A DNA stretch of 64,000 nt. It comes from Manihot esculenta. Lineage: Eukaryota > Streptophyta > Magnoliopsida > Malpighiales > Euphorbiaceae. The notes beneath the pieces are model-generated. The model had not been told where the DNA came from and searched no databases. It worked only from the letters and a program-made list of their open reading frames with translations. Positions within the stretch are counted from its first letter, which is position 1. The number at the start of each line of letters is the position of its first letter. The DNA is taken from positions 26,087,691 through 26,151,690 of the forward strand of contig NC_035161.2 in the NCBI RefSeq assembly GCF_001659605.2. The letters run 5' to 3'. Positions 34,216-45,789 of this stretch are shown here, piece after piece. The position numbers and the translations under genes were made by a program.

Positions 34216-34415
34216 TGATCATATCTAACTGCTTGAGTGTAAGTGGATGGCTCAAAGGTGGAAGAAAAATTAAGAACAAAGCTTTTGTAAGAGGGAGATA
34301 GCCTATCATAGGACACAAATTGTTGAATAAGATATACAGTACAGAGAACAGAGGGAGGATAAGGTTTCATTAGATTGACATGATAATCATGAAGATACAT
34401 GGGAATTCTTGATAC

Positions 34416-35673
34416 TCATGAACTTTTTCTCACTTTAGAGAGTGAAACAAGACAAGTAGAATGGTCAGAAGCAGCTTGATTAGAAGCAGGAGCTACTGGA
34501 GAGGGGAAATTAGAATCATAATTCATTTCTTCCTGTGTATGAACTTGATCTAGATGATGAGCAGGAGCTGTAGGCTGAGATTCAGTTTGAGAAAAATAAA
34601 TATCAAGATTATGAATAGCAGGTAATACTAAATTAAAGATATTAGAGTTCCTGAGGGGCATAGCAACTTGTGAAGGCTCTTGAAAGGGAAAGATTTGCTT
34701 AAAGGGCATGACATCTCTGGAAATAACAATGCCTTTAGCATCCGAGTCATAAAGTTTGTAGCCTTTGACACCCGTAGGATAGCTAATAAAGATGCATTTT
34801 CTAGATTTAGATGCAAACTTAGTTCTGTGAGAAATAAGATTTGAAGCATAACAGAGACAACCAAAAGACTTGAGACGACTATAGGATGGATACTTATGGA
34901 ATAAACCTTCAAAAGGTGTTTTCTTTGCAAGTTGAGGAACATAAATTTTATTAATTAGATAACTGGCAGTGAGAACTGCAGAACCCCAAAACTGAATAGG
35001 CAGGTGTGCATGAAATAAGAGAGCCCGAGCAACATTAAGAAGGTGCTTGTGTTTCCTTTCAACCACACCATTCTGCTGAGGTGTGAATGCACAACTAGTT
35101 TGGAAAATGATGCTATTTGTAGCAAAAAAGTTATGTAACAGAAACTTAGTGCCATTATCTGTCCTAATGTGTTTGATAGATGCCTGAAAATGAGTCTTGA
35201 CATATTAATAGAATTGAGAGACAAGAAAATCAACCTCAGATTTTATTTTCATAAGAAAATTCATACATATCTAGATGCATCATCTACTATAGTAAAAAAG
35301 TAGTAGTTTTTATTGATATCTGCTTGAGAATATGGTCCCCACACATCCATGTATACTGAATAAAAAACAATTAGACTATCATGAGTATGATTAGGAAAAG
35401 AAGATTTTTTTTTTGTTTTGCTCTAAAATAGGCATTACAAGGACAACTTGACTTATTTGAAGGAAAACATAATTGTGACTGTAAAAGAAGCAACCTATCA
35501 TCTAATGGGTGTCTCAATCTATGATGCCAAAGATAAAAAAAAAAAAAAAAAAAAAAAAGAAAAAGAAAAAGAAAAAGAAAAAGAAAGAGGCTAAAGTTGT
35601 TATTGAATGGAAGTATGTTGAGGGAGGAATACTTTCTAATATGAATAAGCCATTTTTTTATTAGCCTTCCCAA
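34416..35673 (-). pseudogene. copia integrase
   Basis: Read leftward: pre-integrase zinc-binding remnant (WHHRLRHPLDDRLL, about 35525-35480), then a broken core with HIRTDNGTKFL (about 35170) and FTPQQNGVVERKHKHLLNVA (about 35085-35025), then SFGCLCYASNL and CIFISYPTGVKGYKLYD (about 34875-34745). The last 216 codons remain open (34416-35066), the rest is frameshifted. Confidence 0.85.
35529..35590. repeat. A-run and (AAAAAG)n microsatellite
   Basis: A run of some 24 A followed by about five AAAAAG-type units, inside the copia pre-integrase region. Confidence 0.9.
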
Positions 35674-35748
35674 TCATCTTCTGTGAGGAAAGGTCTTGAA
35701 TGAGGCAGCAATTATTTATGAAAGTGAGGCATGCCTGTTTGTCAACAA

Positions 35749-36150
35749 TTAATTTACTAACTGAGAAGAGATGCACAGTACTAATGCACAGAAACTAAAT
35801 TCTGGCACAAATAAAACATCTTGAAGGATTAACACAAAATTGAGATGCACAATACTGATGCGTCTAACTTGAACCTTTTGAGAATTGGGCAAAGAGACAA
35901 AAGACTTATGGACTGCTCTAAAATCCGAGAATAATGAAGAATCACATATTATATGATCTGTGGCACCAATGTCTACAATCCTACTAATAAGAGATCTAGT
36001 GGAATAAGTATCCATACCTGCAATATTGACTTGTGAGGTTGAACTAGAAGTAAGAGTATTACCCAGATTTTGATTATTGAGCAGATTCATAAGCCTCTGT
36101 ACTTTTTCCTTAGAGAGATTCAATTGAGAAATACTGTCATTACAAGACAC
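35749..36150 (-). pseudogene. copia protease region
   Basis: Open minus-strand stretch containing RIVDIGATDHIICDSSLF, the D-x-G-A-T-D-H active-site region of copia aspartic protease; the usual second residue Ser is Ile here. Flanking gag and linker parts are broken. Confidence 0.75.
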
Positions 36151-36159
36151 TTCAGTAGA

Positions 36160-37100
36160 AGTTTGAGAAACTTATTGTACAGATGGTGTTCTAAAGACTT
36201 GACCATGATTGTTATCAATCCCTCTACCTTTGGTGAAATTAAAATTTGAAGGAAAACCTATGATTCTGTAACACTAAGCCTTCGTGTGACTTGGTTTCCC
36301 ACAATGAAAACAAGTGATATCATTCTTTCCTTTCTTGACGACCATAGCAACTGATTCAGTAAAAGAATGTGATCATAGTGATAAGGATCTCTAAGTCTCC
36401 TCCCTTAGTACCATATTGTACACTTCATCTAGGGATGGGAAAAGCTTCATGATAACAACTTGCGATCTAAGTCCCTAATAAGTCTTGTTCAGACGATTCA
36501 AGAATTTGAAAATAGTCCTTTTGTAAAATTTCAGTAAATTTCAAGCACTTAGAATTACATTTGCAACAGGAACAACTTGGAAATGACCTATAAACTTGCA
36601 ATTCCTTCCAAATGCCATTTAGTTCGGTAAAGTAAACATCAATGGGTTTAGTACCTTGAGTAATGGTACAGAGGAGATTTTAAAGATGGCAAATGCGTGA
36701 TTCGTCCGACTGTGAAAACCTCTGGTGTAATTTGTCCTAGATTTGCTTTGCATGCTCAAGATAGAAGATGGTGGATGTGATCAAAGGAGAAATTGATCGC
36801 AACAACCAAACAATAATGAGATTGTTGCATCTAACCCATGGTAAATACAATGGATCTTTCGGAGAAGGTTCAAAATAGTACTATCATGAAGTCCAAGCTT
36901 ATTTCTTATGGATACTGCGAGTTGGAATTATCTCCTCCAAGAAGGAAAGTTACAATTCTGGCAAGACGATGATTGAGTTGTGATTCTCGGAGTGGAAAGG
37001 AAAACGGTGATGAAGCGTCCTCTAAAGGGTTGATAGCACAATTAGTGGAATTGGTTTTGATGGAAATAGTATGTGATGAAAAAGCCATGTGAGAGGGTTT
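36160..37100 (-). pseudogene. copia gag remnant
   Basis: Near 36310-36270 the minus strand reads CFHCGKPSHTKA, a zinc knuckle missing its final spacing. The likely gag start MAFSSHTISI lies near 37088, about 55 bp inside the 5' LTR. The middle is heavily mutated. Confidence 0.65.
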
Positions 37101-37145
37101 TAGATCTTGAAAATAACTACTCCCAATCAGTATTGCTATAATATA

Positions 37146-37339
37146 GTAACACAAAGTAAAAAAGAAAGAGAATTAAAGAGGAAAGAGAGAATTCTTGTGT
37201 AGTAATTTTTCAGTTACAAAGCTTTATATACAAGAGTTCAGCTCAGTAACTTATTTAACTATTTAAGTTACAGCTCCATAACAAGCTAATAGTCTAACTA
37301 ACTCTAACGAATTCTTTTTTAACTTTGCTTATCTTGACA
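37146..37339 (-). repeat. 5' LTR of the copia element
   Basis: Partner of the split LTR at 19591-21425. Ends TTGACA followed by AAATG. Left edge estimated from where similarity with the other copy begins. Confidence 0.8.
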
Positions 37340-37344
37340 AAATG

Positions 37345-38164
37345 ATAAAAGGATAATTTGCTAAAGAAATTAAATTTAGAGATTAAATTATTGGTCATTA
37401 AAATAAATAAGAATTAATTTATAGTTTTTAACATTACCTCACAAATTAACTTATAGTTAAATATACCCTATTTTAATATTTTACAACAAAAAAGAAAGCA
37501 TATTCCCGCTCTTATTTTTATCGCTTCTCATGGATGCCGTGCTCGAACTTATTTAAGGGATTTTTACCTTTTTAAGTTAAAACGAAAAAAAAAAAATCTC
37601 AAATCCTAATTCGAAATTTGTTTTTTCAAATCAGATTGAAAACTGATTTTATCATACTTTTAAAGTGCGGTAGAGCCTAACGTACTCTTAGAATGCAGTA
37701 ATAAATTTTTTTTAAAAAAATTATATTATTACATGTTAAAAGTGTGGTAATTTATTTGTACAATTTAAAATTTGAAATTCTGCATTTTAAATTTTAATTT
37801 TTATTTAATTAATTATTATATTATATTTTATTAATTTAATTATATATTAAATTTATATAAATATAATTTTGAAAATTATATTAATATTAATATTAATTAT
37901 TTTAAATTATTTATAATATAATATAATATTTATTTTATTAATTATATATTAAATTTATATAAATATAATTATAAAGTTATACTAATATTATTATAAATAT
38001 TAATTATTTTAATTTATTTATAATATTACTTTTTTTAAATGGGTTTATAATATAACATTATATTTTTTATATTTATTATTCTGTATTTTAAAATTTAATT
38101 TTTATTTAATTAATTATATTATGTTTTACTAATTTAATTATATATTAAATTTATATAAATATAA
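37345..38164. other. AT-rich spacer
   Basis: Very AT-rich. Two stretches (about 37790-37900 and 38085-38165) repeat TTAATTATATATTAAATTTA-type sequence that also appears after 39270, so the Mutator-like element landed in an AT repeat. No gene seen. Confidence 0.6.
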
Positions 38165-38173
38165 TTATAAAAA

Positions 38174-39261
38174 GGGTAATTTACGATTTAGTCCCTGGGT
38201 ATTGCCATTATTAACAAGTCAGTCCCTGTATTTTTAGAAACCTATTAAAACGTCCTTATGTTTTATTTCTGTCAACGAAATAGTCCTTCCGTCCTATTTT
38301 CCGTTAAAATTAGATAAAGGAGGAGAGAGAAAATTTTTAAAATCCAATTTTACCCTCAAATAAAACCATTTATTTAGTCCTTGTATATTGTAATTATTAA
38401 CAAGTTAGTCCTTACATTTTTAAAAATCTATTAAAATATTTTTATCTTTTTTCATATCTATTAAAACGTCCTTATTATTTTTTTCCATCAATGAAATAGT
38501 CCCTATCTTTTCTCACATCTATTAAAACATCCTTATCGTTTATTTAAGTCAACGAAATAGTCCCTCCTCATCGTTTCTTTCTGTCAACGAAATCGTCTCT
38601 CCCTATATTTTTAGAAATATATTAAAACGTCCTTATTGTTTCTTTTTGTCAACGAAATAGTCCCTATCTTTTCTCAGATCTATTAAAACATCCTTATTGT
38701 TTCTTTTTATCAACAAAATAGTCCCTATCTTTTCTTTCCTCCTCCTCCTCCTCCTCCTCCTCCTCCAAAAAAGAAGAAGAAGAAGAAGAAGAAGAAGAGA
38801 AAGAAGAAGAAGAAGAAGGAGAAGAAGAAGAAGAAGGAGAGAAAGAAGAAAAAGAAGAAAAAGAAGAAAAAGAAGAAGAAGAAGAAGAAGGAGAAGAATG
38901 AGAAGAAGAAGAAGAAGAAAAAGAAGAAAAAGAAGCAAAAGAAGAAAAAGGAGAAGAAGAAGAAGAAAAAGGAGAAGAAGCAGAAGAAGAAGAAGAAAAA
39001 GGAGAAGAAGCAGAAGAAGAAGAAGCAGAAGAAGAAGAAGCAAAAGGAAGAAGAATTGATGAAGAAGAAAAGGAAGGAGGAGAAGGAGAAAAATAATTGG
39101 GGGTAATTTAGTCTTTTACTATATTTTTAACGGCAAAAATAGACAGAAGGACTATTTCGTTGACGGAGAGAAAACATAAGGACGTTTTAATAGGTTTCTG
39201 AAAATATAGGGACTGACTTGTTAATAATGGCAATACCCAGGGACTAAATCATAAATTACCC
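38174..39261. mobile_element. Mutator-like non-autonomous element
   Basis: Perfect 9-bp target duplication TTATAAAAA (38165-38173 and 39262-39270) and long terminal inverted repeats of over 100 bp: the left end GGGTAATTTACGATTTAGTC and the right end, read on the minus strand, GGGTAATTTATGATTTAGTC. Internally, pieces of the terminal repeat (CAACGAAATAGTCCCTATCT) are repeated several times at 38400-38740, followed by a CTC/GAA microsatellite. No transposase. Confidence 0.85.
38737..39093. repeat. (TCC)n followed by a 325-bp purine tract
   Basis: About nine TCC units (38737-38766) then a nearly pure GAA/GGA purine strand to 39093 with only a few C or T. It makes long Arg/Lys/Glu or Leu-only open frames on the two strands, which I reject as genes. 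Confidence 0.95.
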
Positions 39262-39270
39262 TTATAAAAA

Positions 39271-40080
39271 TTATATTAATATTAATATTAATAGTAATTA
39301 TTTTAAATTATTTATAAAATAATATAATATTTATTTTATTAATTATATATTAAATTTATATAAATATAGTTATAAAATTATATTAATATTATTATAAATA
39401 TTAATTATTTTAATTTATTTATAATATAACATTATATCATTAATATTTATTATTTTATTTTATTGTTTTTATTACAATTAATTTATAAATATTTAATTTT
39501 TAAAACAGTAACATCTTTTAATTTTTTTTTTTAAATTTTAAAATAGTAAAAGTTCCAAAAAAATTTTGAAGTGTTGTTAGTTATATAATTTTTTAAAAAT
39601 TTTATAATAATAAAAATAATAAAATAAAATGATAAATATGAAAAATATAATGTTATATTATAAGTAAAATAAAATAATTAATATTATTATAATTAATAAA
39701 ATATAATATAATAATTAATTAAATTAAAATTAAATTTTAAAATGCGAAATCCCACGGTTTAAAATTTTTAACAATATATTACTGCATTTTTAAATTGCCG
39801 TAATGTAATTTTTTTAAAAAATTATTTCTTCTTATCAGTGTGGTCAGCTCTACCGCAGTTTTCACTTTTAATCCGAATAAATAATTTTTTCCGACCAAAA
39901 TTTGAGAATTTATTTTTTATTTTGTGCTTGTAAAAGTAAAAAGCCCCTTATTTAAACCGTGACCCAGGCATCAGACCGGTTCGATCTCTAGTCTGGTTTC
40001 TGAAGACATTGGTTTATACATTTTTATAAACGACATAGTTTCCTCTTTTTTCAATGTCATCATCTCCTCGCTCGTGAGCA
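39271..40080. other. AT-rich spacer and NOB1 upstream region
   Basis: AT-rich repeat DNA to about 39950, then a more balanced 130 bp leading into the NOB1 leader. No gene seen. Confidence 0.6.
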
Positions 40081-40082
40081 GC

Positions 40083-40090
40083 TAGGGTTT
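40083..40090 (+). promoter_or_regulatory. telo-box in the NOB1 promoter or leader
   Basis: TAGGGTTT, the complement of AAACCCTA, 51 bp before the start codon. Telo-boxes are enriched near start sites of plant ribosome-biogenesis and translation genes, which fits NOB1. Confidence 0.6.
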
Positions 40091-40140
40091 TATATTTCAC
40101 AGACAATTCAATCGTTGCTTACACTCTCTGAGGCATAGCC

Positions 40141-43100
40141 ATGGAGACCTCACTATCTCTGCTCTCATCAACCTCTTCATGTTGGAGCAACGTAGTGAAG
40201 AGCCAACCGCCACCAGAAAACAAGCAAAACCCCAAGGCGACAAATCAACTATTCGTCGAAAGCTGCAATTCCACGAAGGGCATTTCGATTGCAGTAATTG
40301 ATGCAAATGCCGTGATCGAGGGCGGAGATAAACTCCATAACTTGGCCGACAGGTTTGTTACCGTTCCTGAAGTTCTGGCTGAGATTCGCGACCCCATCTC
40401 CCGCCACCGCCTCTCTTTTGTTCCCTTCAGCATCGACTCCATGGAGCCTACCCCCGAAGCTCTCAACAAAGGTAGAAATTTCTTTTTCAATTTTTATCAA
40501 TTTTGTTTTATATTGTGGCATAGTGCAATTTATAACTGAGGGAAGGGAAATTTTTATTAGGCTTGATGTTTGCTCTCCGGAAATTGAAAAGAAAATTTAT
40601 TTTCAGTTGCCAAATTGAAAAGAAAAAAGAAACTAGAATATCAGGAATAAAAGGGGCTCAATGTGCAACGGAGATTTCACTTTTCAACCACTTCTGTTTA
40701 ATTAATTGCATTGGCTTGTTGAAGACTAGTGTTTAACCTCTTTTGTAACGAATTGCATGGTGCTCATAAATTTTTATGTCACTTGGCAGTTGTCAAATTT
40801 GCAAGGGCAACTGGTGACTTACAGACCCTGTCAGATGTTGACCTCAAACTCATTGCCCTAACTTACACGTTAGAGGCACAGATCCGTGGAACCAAATATG
40901 TTAGGGATGCTCCTCCTCCTATCCATACAGTCAATGTGAAGAGGCTTCCTGAGAAGGACTTGCCTGGGTGGGGTTCTAATGTTCCTAATTTGGAAGAATG
41001 GGAGGCATTAGAACAGGAAGCTGGGGATGGATCAAACACACATTCAAGGATCCTTCCTTTGAAAGAGATGAGTTTGAATGTTATCCCTGGACATGATCAA
41101 TCTGAAGATGGTTCTTCTGTTGCTGAAAGTGAAGCACATGCTGGGAAACGTGAATTTACTGAACAAGATTTGAGGAAACATAGGAGATATCCAAAGAAGA
41201 AAACAGAGATAAGTATTGATGGGAAGAAGATGGTTGCTGATGGAATTGATGCGTCTCAGGGACAGACTGACAATGATGCCACCGATTGGATGCCTGCTGT
41301 CAGTCGAAGTACTCATCGTAGATATCTTAGAAGGAAAGCTAGACGTGAATATTATGAGGCATTATCCGAAAAAGATAGTCAGCAAGATCTGGATAAAAAT
41401 ATGGATAACAGCAATACTAATGAAACTAATATCCCAGATCCACATCAAAATTCTGAGGGAGTAAATGCTGAAAATGAGATTTCTGAGGATGATGAGGCGA
41501 AAAATGATGAGGACAATCTCACTTCAACCCTAAAGCAAATGAGGCTAGAAGAAGGTTCGATGAACCTTCTTCAAGAAGGGAAAGACAAGGACGGTATCCT
41601 TGCAGGGCCTAAGTTTGCTGATTCCTTGGTGATGGAAGCTGCTTCTGAAAACAGTGTAAACTGTCCTCTTGAAGCCAGTGAAATCGATAGTGCCAATGAA
41701 GAACTAGATCACCAGGAGATATTAAGCCAGACCAATGAAAGTATTGATGTGTTACATGTGGATGATGATGCTAGTGAGCAGAGCTGGTCTCTTAAATCCT
41801 TATCAGAGTCCAGTATAGCTTGTGTAACTAGTGACTTTGCAATGCAGAATGTTCTCCTGCAAATGGGATTACGACTACTGGCACCAGGAGGAATGCAAAT
41901 TCGCCAGCTGCACAGGTGTGGACTTGGTGCTTAATTTTATAATATTGAAAATTTTAGGTTCCATTAGTTCCAATTTTTTATTTCTGAATTATAACTAAAA
42001 AAAGAAGGATTTTGTTATGAGTAAACGTGCTAGTAAGAAATCATTATAAAAAAAACCCTGATAATGAGAAAGTGTGCTTGGTGGATATGTAAATTTTGTT
42101 TCACGGGAAAAGTAAAAGGTAGTTGGGTAAATTTTAATTTACAAAGCCCCTCCCCCCCCCCCCCCCCCCAAAAAAAAAAAAAAAAAAAAAAGAGCCCTTT
42201 TTCCCTCCCTCTGTCTCTTCTTTCTTTCTTGGGTTCCTTCACATTGTGTTTAAATCCTTTTTGAGTTAATCTTTGTGATGAATTGATGAAATTATGTACA
42301 AAATGAGTCCTCACCCACCTTATAGGTATAGAGATACATACACACGCACATAAACACAGTCACATTGTCTCTTGCTGTTAGTGGATTTGTATCATATCTT
42401 CTAGAGTAGGCAATCTTTGCTTGCTTATTTTTAAGATGCTTGCATTTGCAGGTGGATATTGAAATGCCATGCATGCTATACTGTGACTGCTGAAATTGGG
42501 AGAATTTTCTGTCCCAAGTGTGGAAATGGTGGCACTTTGCGAAAGGTAGCTGTTACAGTTGGCGAGAACGGAATCATTTTGGCTGACCGTCGGCCACGGA
42601 TCACTTTGCGTGGTACAAAAGTAAGTGTCGTCTTAATTTAAAAACACTGGGAAAAAACCATATGAGCAAACATAAGGGATTTGCACCTCGGTTTCAATTT
42701 GTATTTGTTAGGTTGATGCAAATGCTTGTGTATTACACTTGTATTGTATTTTTGCTCATTTTGTGTTTTGTGGCTTTTGCTGGTACTTCACTTCTTTATG
42801 ATGTTTGTTTGAGGGAAAGTCAAAAGTGGCCAATGGTTGTAAAATGTAGACTGCATAAAAGCATGTGCATATTTCCATTAACATGCTTGTAAATGGATGT
42901 AGGAAGGAAATTTGTTCCTTTTGATTGGATCAAGGCATTGGAAGCCAATCTTTTTGCGGTGACTTCTGCCGTTTATTTATCTTTCTCTTGTCTCCTGTCT
43001 GTGCTTAGGCATATTCATAGACGTGAATACATTGTTGTTTTTTGGACCTCTTCTGTTTTTGGGTAAGCTTGTCTGAGCACTATATGCATTAACATTTTGT

Positions 43101-43459
43101 TCCATGCAGTTTTCATTGCCTTTACCGCAAGGTGGAAGGGACGCCATCGCTAAGAATCTTATTCTGCGGGAAGATCAACTCCCACAAAAATTCCTTTACC
43201 CTAAGACAAAGAAGAAAACAAATAAAGAGGTAGGGTGCCTTTATATTTGTTGTCATATTTTAAAAGATGTGTTTTAGAGAACCTGTGGCTGATAATTTCA
43301 CATATAATGCAGGGAGATGATTTCTTTGGGTCGGACAACATCTTCAACCACCATACCGATAAAAGAGCTCCTTTCCAGCCGCCAGTAAGGAAGGCATTAG
43401 CTGTTTTTAGTGGAAAGAGGAACCCCAATGACAATCACTACTCCCGTCCTAAGCATTGA
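40141..43459 (+). CDS. NOB1: NOB1, 20S pre-rRNA endonuclease, 5 exons
   Basis: Exons 40141-40471, 40790-41915, 42452-42620, 43110-43229 and 43313-43459; GT-AG introns of 318, 536, 489 and 83 bp keep the frame and give about 630 residues. NOB1 cuts 20S pre-rRNA at site D to form the 18S 3' end during late 40S maturation. Visible: PIN domain start IAVIDANAVIEGGD with catalytic Asp near residue 54, VTVPEVLAEIRDP, and VVKFARATGDLQTLSDVDLK after the first junction (about 111-130); a long acidic, low-conservation linker; then a zinc ribbon with CHAC and CPKCG (about 491-510) and the NOB1-type tail with LPLPQGGRDAI, KNLILREDQLPQK and a final GSDNIFNHHTDKR region. The start is the first ATG in good context after the telo-box. 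Arabidopsis NOB1 is a little shorter (about 600). Intact. Confidence 0.93.
42152..42191. repeat. poly-C / poly-A block in NOB1 intron 2
   Basis: 18 C followed directly by 22 A on the sense strand, within intron 2. The exact length may be affected by sequencing error. Confidence 0.9.
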
Positions 43460-45780
43460 TAACATTGCTCTCTCTTTCTTTAATTTTATATTTAATTTTT
43501 TATTTCTCTTTTGAACGTCATTCTAATATTGTGACAGCAATCCATAGCATTTTCTGTAGTATTAGCAGGTGGATGTGATATTTGTGGTTTGCTCATCAAT
43601 GAGCAGAATTTTTGGTGTGGGTTTCTTATGTTTTGTTCCACATGCATAATGAAAATTTAGTACAAGCAAATTATGCATGCTCATACTAAATAAGAAACTT
43701 GATCATTCCTTAACGCTTTTCATCATTATTCCATTTGTTGTTACAGAATTCATCTTCTTTGAAAACGTTATATAGAAATTCTTAATCTTTAAAAACATTA
43801 TTTAATAATTCTTTCATTTATCAGACATAAAAGGTTAAAACTTTACATTTAATTATGGTTATTAGTAAAATTTTTAATTTTAAATAATAAAATTTTAATT
43901 TTTAAATTTATTATAATTATAGTTAATATTTAAGATAATTTGTCAATTGAATAAAAAATTTAAAATTTTACCTTTAACTATTATTATATTTAAAATTTTA
44001 AATATTATATTTAAATTTTTTTATAATTATATTTAATTTTTAAAATAATTTTAATAAATTTTAAATTAATGTGTGTTATTTATTTATTTTTTTAACTACA
44101 AATTAAATTTATGTAGCTAATCATTTAGTTCTAATTAACTTTAAATCTCTAAGTTGAATGAAATTCTCAATTTAAATAGTTCTAAATTAAGATTTTAAAA
44201 AAATTAAATTAAGAATTAAAACAATAAAAATTAAAATTTTTTAAAATATATAATTAATTAAACTTAAAGGATTGTTTACATAAAATATTTAAAAAAGGTA
44301 AATAAATAATAACATGATCTGAAATTTGTATTAATTTAAATTTAATTTTAGACTCTCATAGGGGTTTGAATTAGAGGTTTGAAAGAATTGTTGGAGGTTT
44401 CATGACCAATCAACTATTGTTCAGCTGATGGAACTCCTAAACTGTTGCATTTAAAAGAATTGTAAAATATTTATTTTAATCATAAAATAATATAACTTAA
44501 TAAATAAAATTCATATATTTATTCAAATAATAAAAATAAATTATTTGATATAATAAATTAATAATTATATTACATATGTTAATAGTACAATAAACTATAG
44601 AAGTATTGAAAAAAAATTATAATATTTACAATAATTTTCACATTTATATTCAATATTTTAAATTTTAAATAATAAAATTAAATTGTTTTAATTTGCTCCA
44701 ATTTGTTAAATTATAATAACTAAATTGAATTTATATAATTTAATTTAATGATAAATTATAATATAATCCTAAAATTTTATTTAAATAATAAAATAGTATA
44801 AATATACATTTTTTTAGTCAATTTACACATCAACTACTGCAATTCACAAAATTTTACCAATACTTATATAAATCAACTCTTATCAGCTACCAACAACAAC
44901 TATTAGCTAACAGTAACAGTTATCAACTGTCAATCATTAATTACATTCAACTGTTAAACCAAATAGAGTCTACATTCAATTGGCTAAATTATCTTAAAAA
45001 TTGGTTATATTTGCAACAAATTTAAAAGTTAAAGGTATTTTTTTTTAAATTGTGATATTATCCTATTTTGCTGCTTGCTTTGTATAATGAGTTTAGCTGA
45101 AATGAACCATAATTGGTTCATGCTGTGTCTATGCATATTAGTTTTGCTGGCATTAATTAATAAAATAATTTTATCTCATATTTTGCTATTTATATTATTA
45201 AATTTAAATATAAAGTGGAATAATAAATAGAAGACATAGATAAATTGAAAAATATTTTAGCATCTCATCTTTTTAAATTTTTTTAAAAAAATCCTTGATT
45301 TTTTAAAAATTATTCATAATATTATAAATTCTTATGGAAAATTAAAATAGAAAAAATTACAACTTATTCGTATATTTCCTAAATGTAAAATGTGGCTACA
45401 TCATTATAATTATTATAATTAATGATGGTGTTAAAAACTATTGATGCAATGAATTTAGTCTTTTAAAATTATAATTAACATTAAATAAAGTAATATAATT
45501 TTTTAGAATTCAAAAATATTTATTTATCCAATCAAATGGAAAATAATAAAGTTAAAAATTAAAATTTTAAAAAATAAAATGCTAATAGTTTATAACAAAG
45601 TAATTAGAAAAGACAAGCAGTAACAGTCCTTTTAAGCATAGTTTTACTACAGTATCTGTTTTTCGATATTAAACTATCCCAATATGCATCAATAAGAGAG
45701 CTGCTGTAAGTGTGAGTCAACTGCTAAAATTTGTGAATTTATTTCACATATTATATACGAGAGCCCAAGGAAAGCTATCA
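43460..45780. other. NOB1 3' flank and AT-rich spacer
   Basis: Probable 3' UTR for some 200 bp, then AT-rich intergenic DNA without open frames or RNA-like structures I can support. Confidence 0.6.
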
Positions 45781-45789
45781 CCTGAGTCC

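Larger units (their letters stand above)
19591..37339 (-). mobile_element. Ty1/copia retrotransposon, opened by three later insertions
   Basis: Read on the minus strand: 5' LTR at about 37146-37339, gag, protease, integrase, RT, RNase H, polypurine tract, 3' LTR at 19591-21425. LTRs are short (about 200 bp once the solo LTR is removed). AAATG follows the right LTR (37340-37344) and also sits directly before the left one (19586-19590), a candidate target duplication. The native element would be near 5 kb; the rest of the 17.7 kb is the insertions at 19759-21375, 22119-32006 and 32393-33746. Coding parts carry many stops. Confidence 0.85.

Noticed and set aside
38633..39059. Long open frames of poly-Leu and poly-Arg/Lys on opposite strands
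   Set aside because: Products of the GAA/TTC microsatellite; no protein-like composition.
39960..40010. Possible tRNA B-box (GGTTCGATCTC)
   Set aside because: No matching A-box or cloverleaf arms within range; no tRNA gene supported anywhere in the window.
42030..42314. Open frames inside NOB1 intron 2
   Set aside because: Built on the poly-C/poly-A block and lying within a well supported intron.
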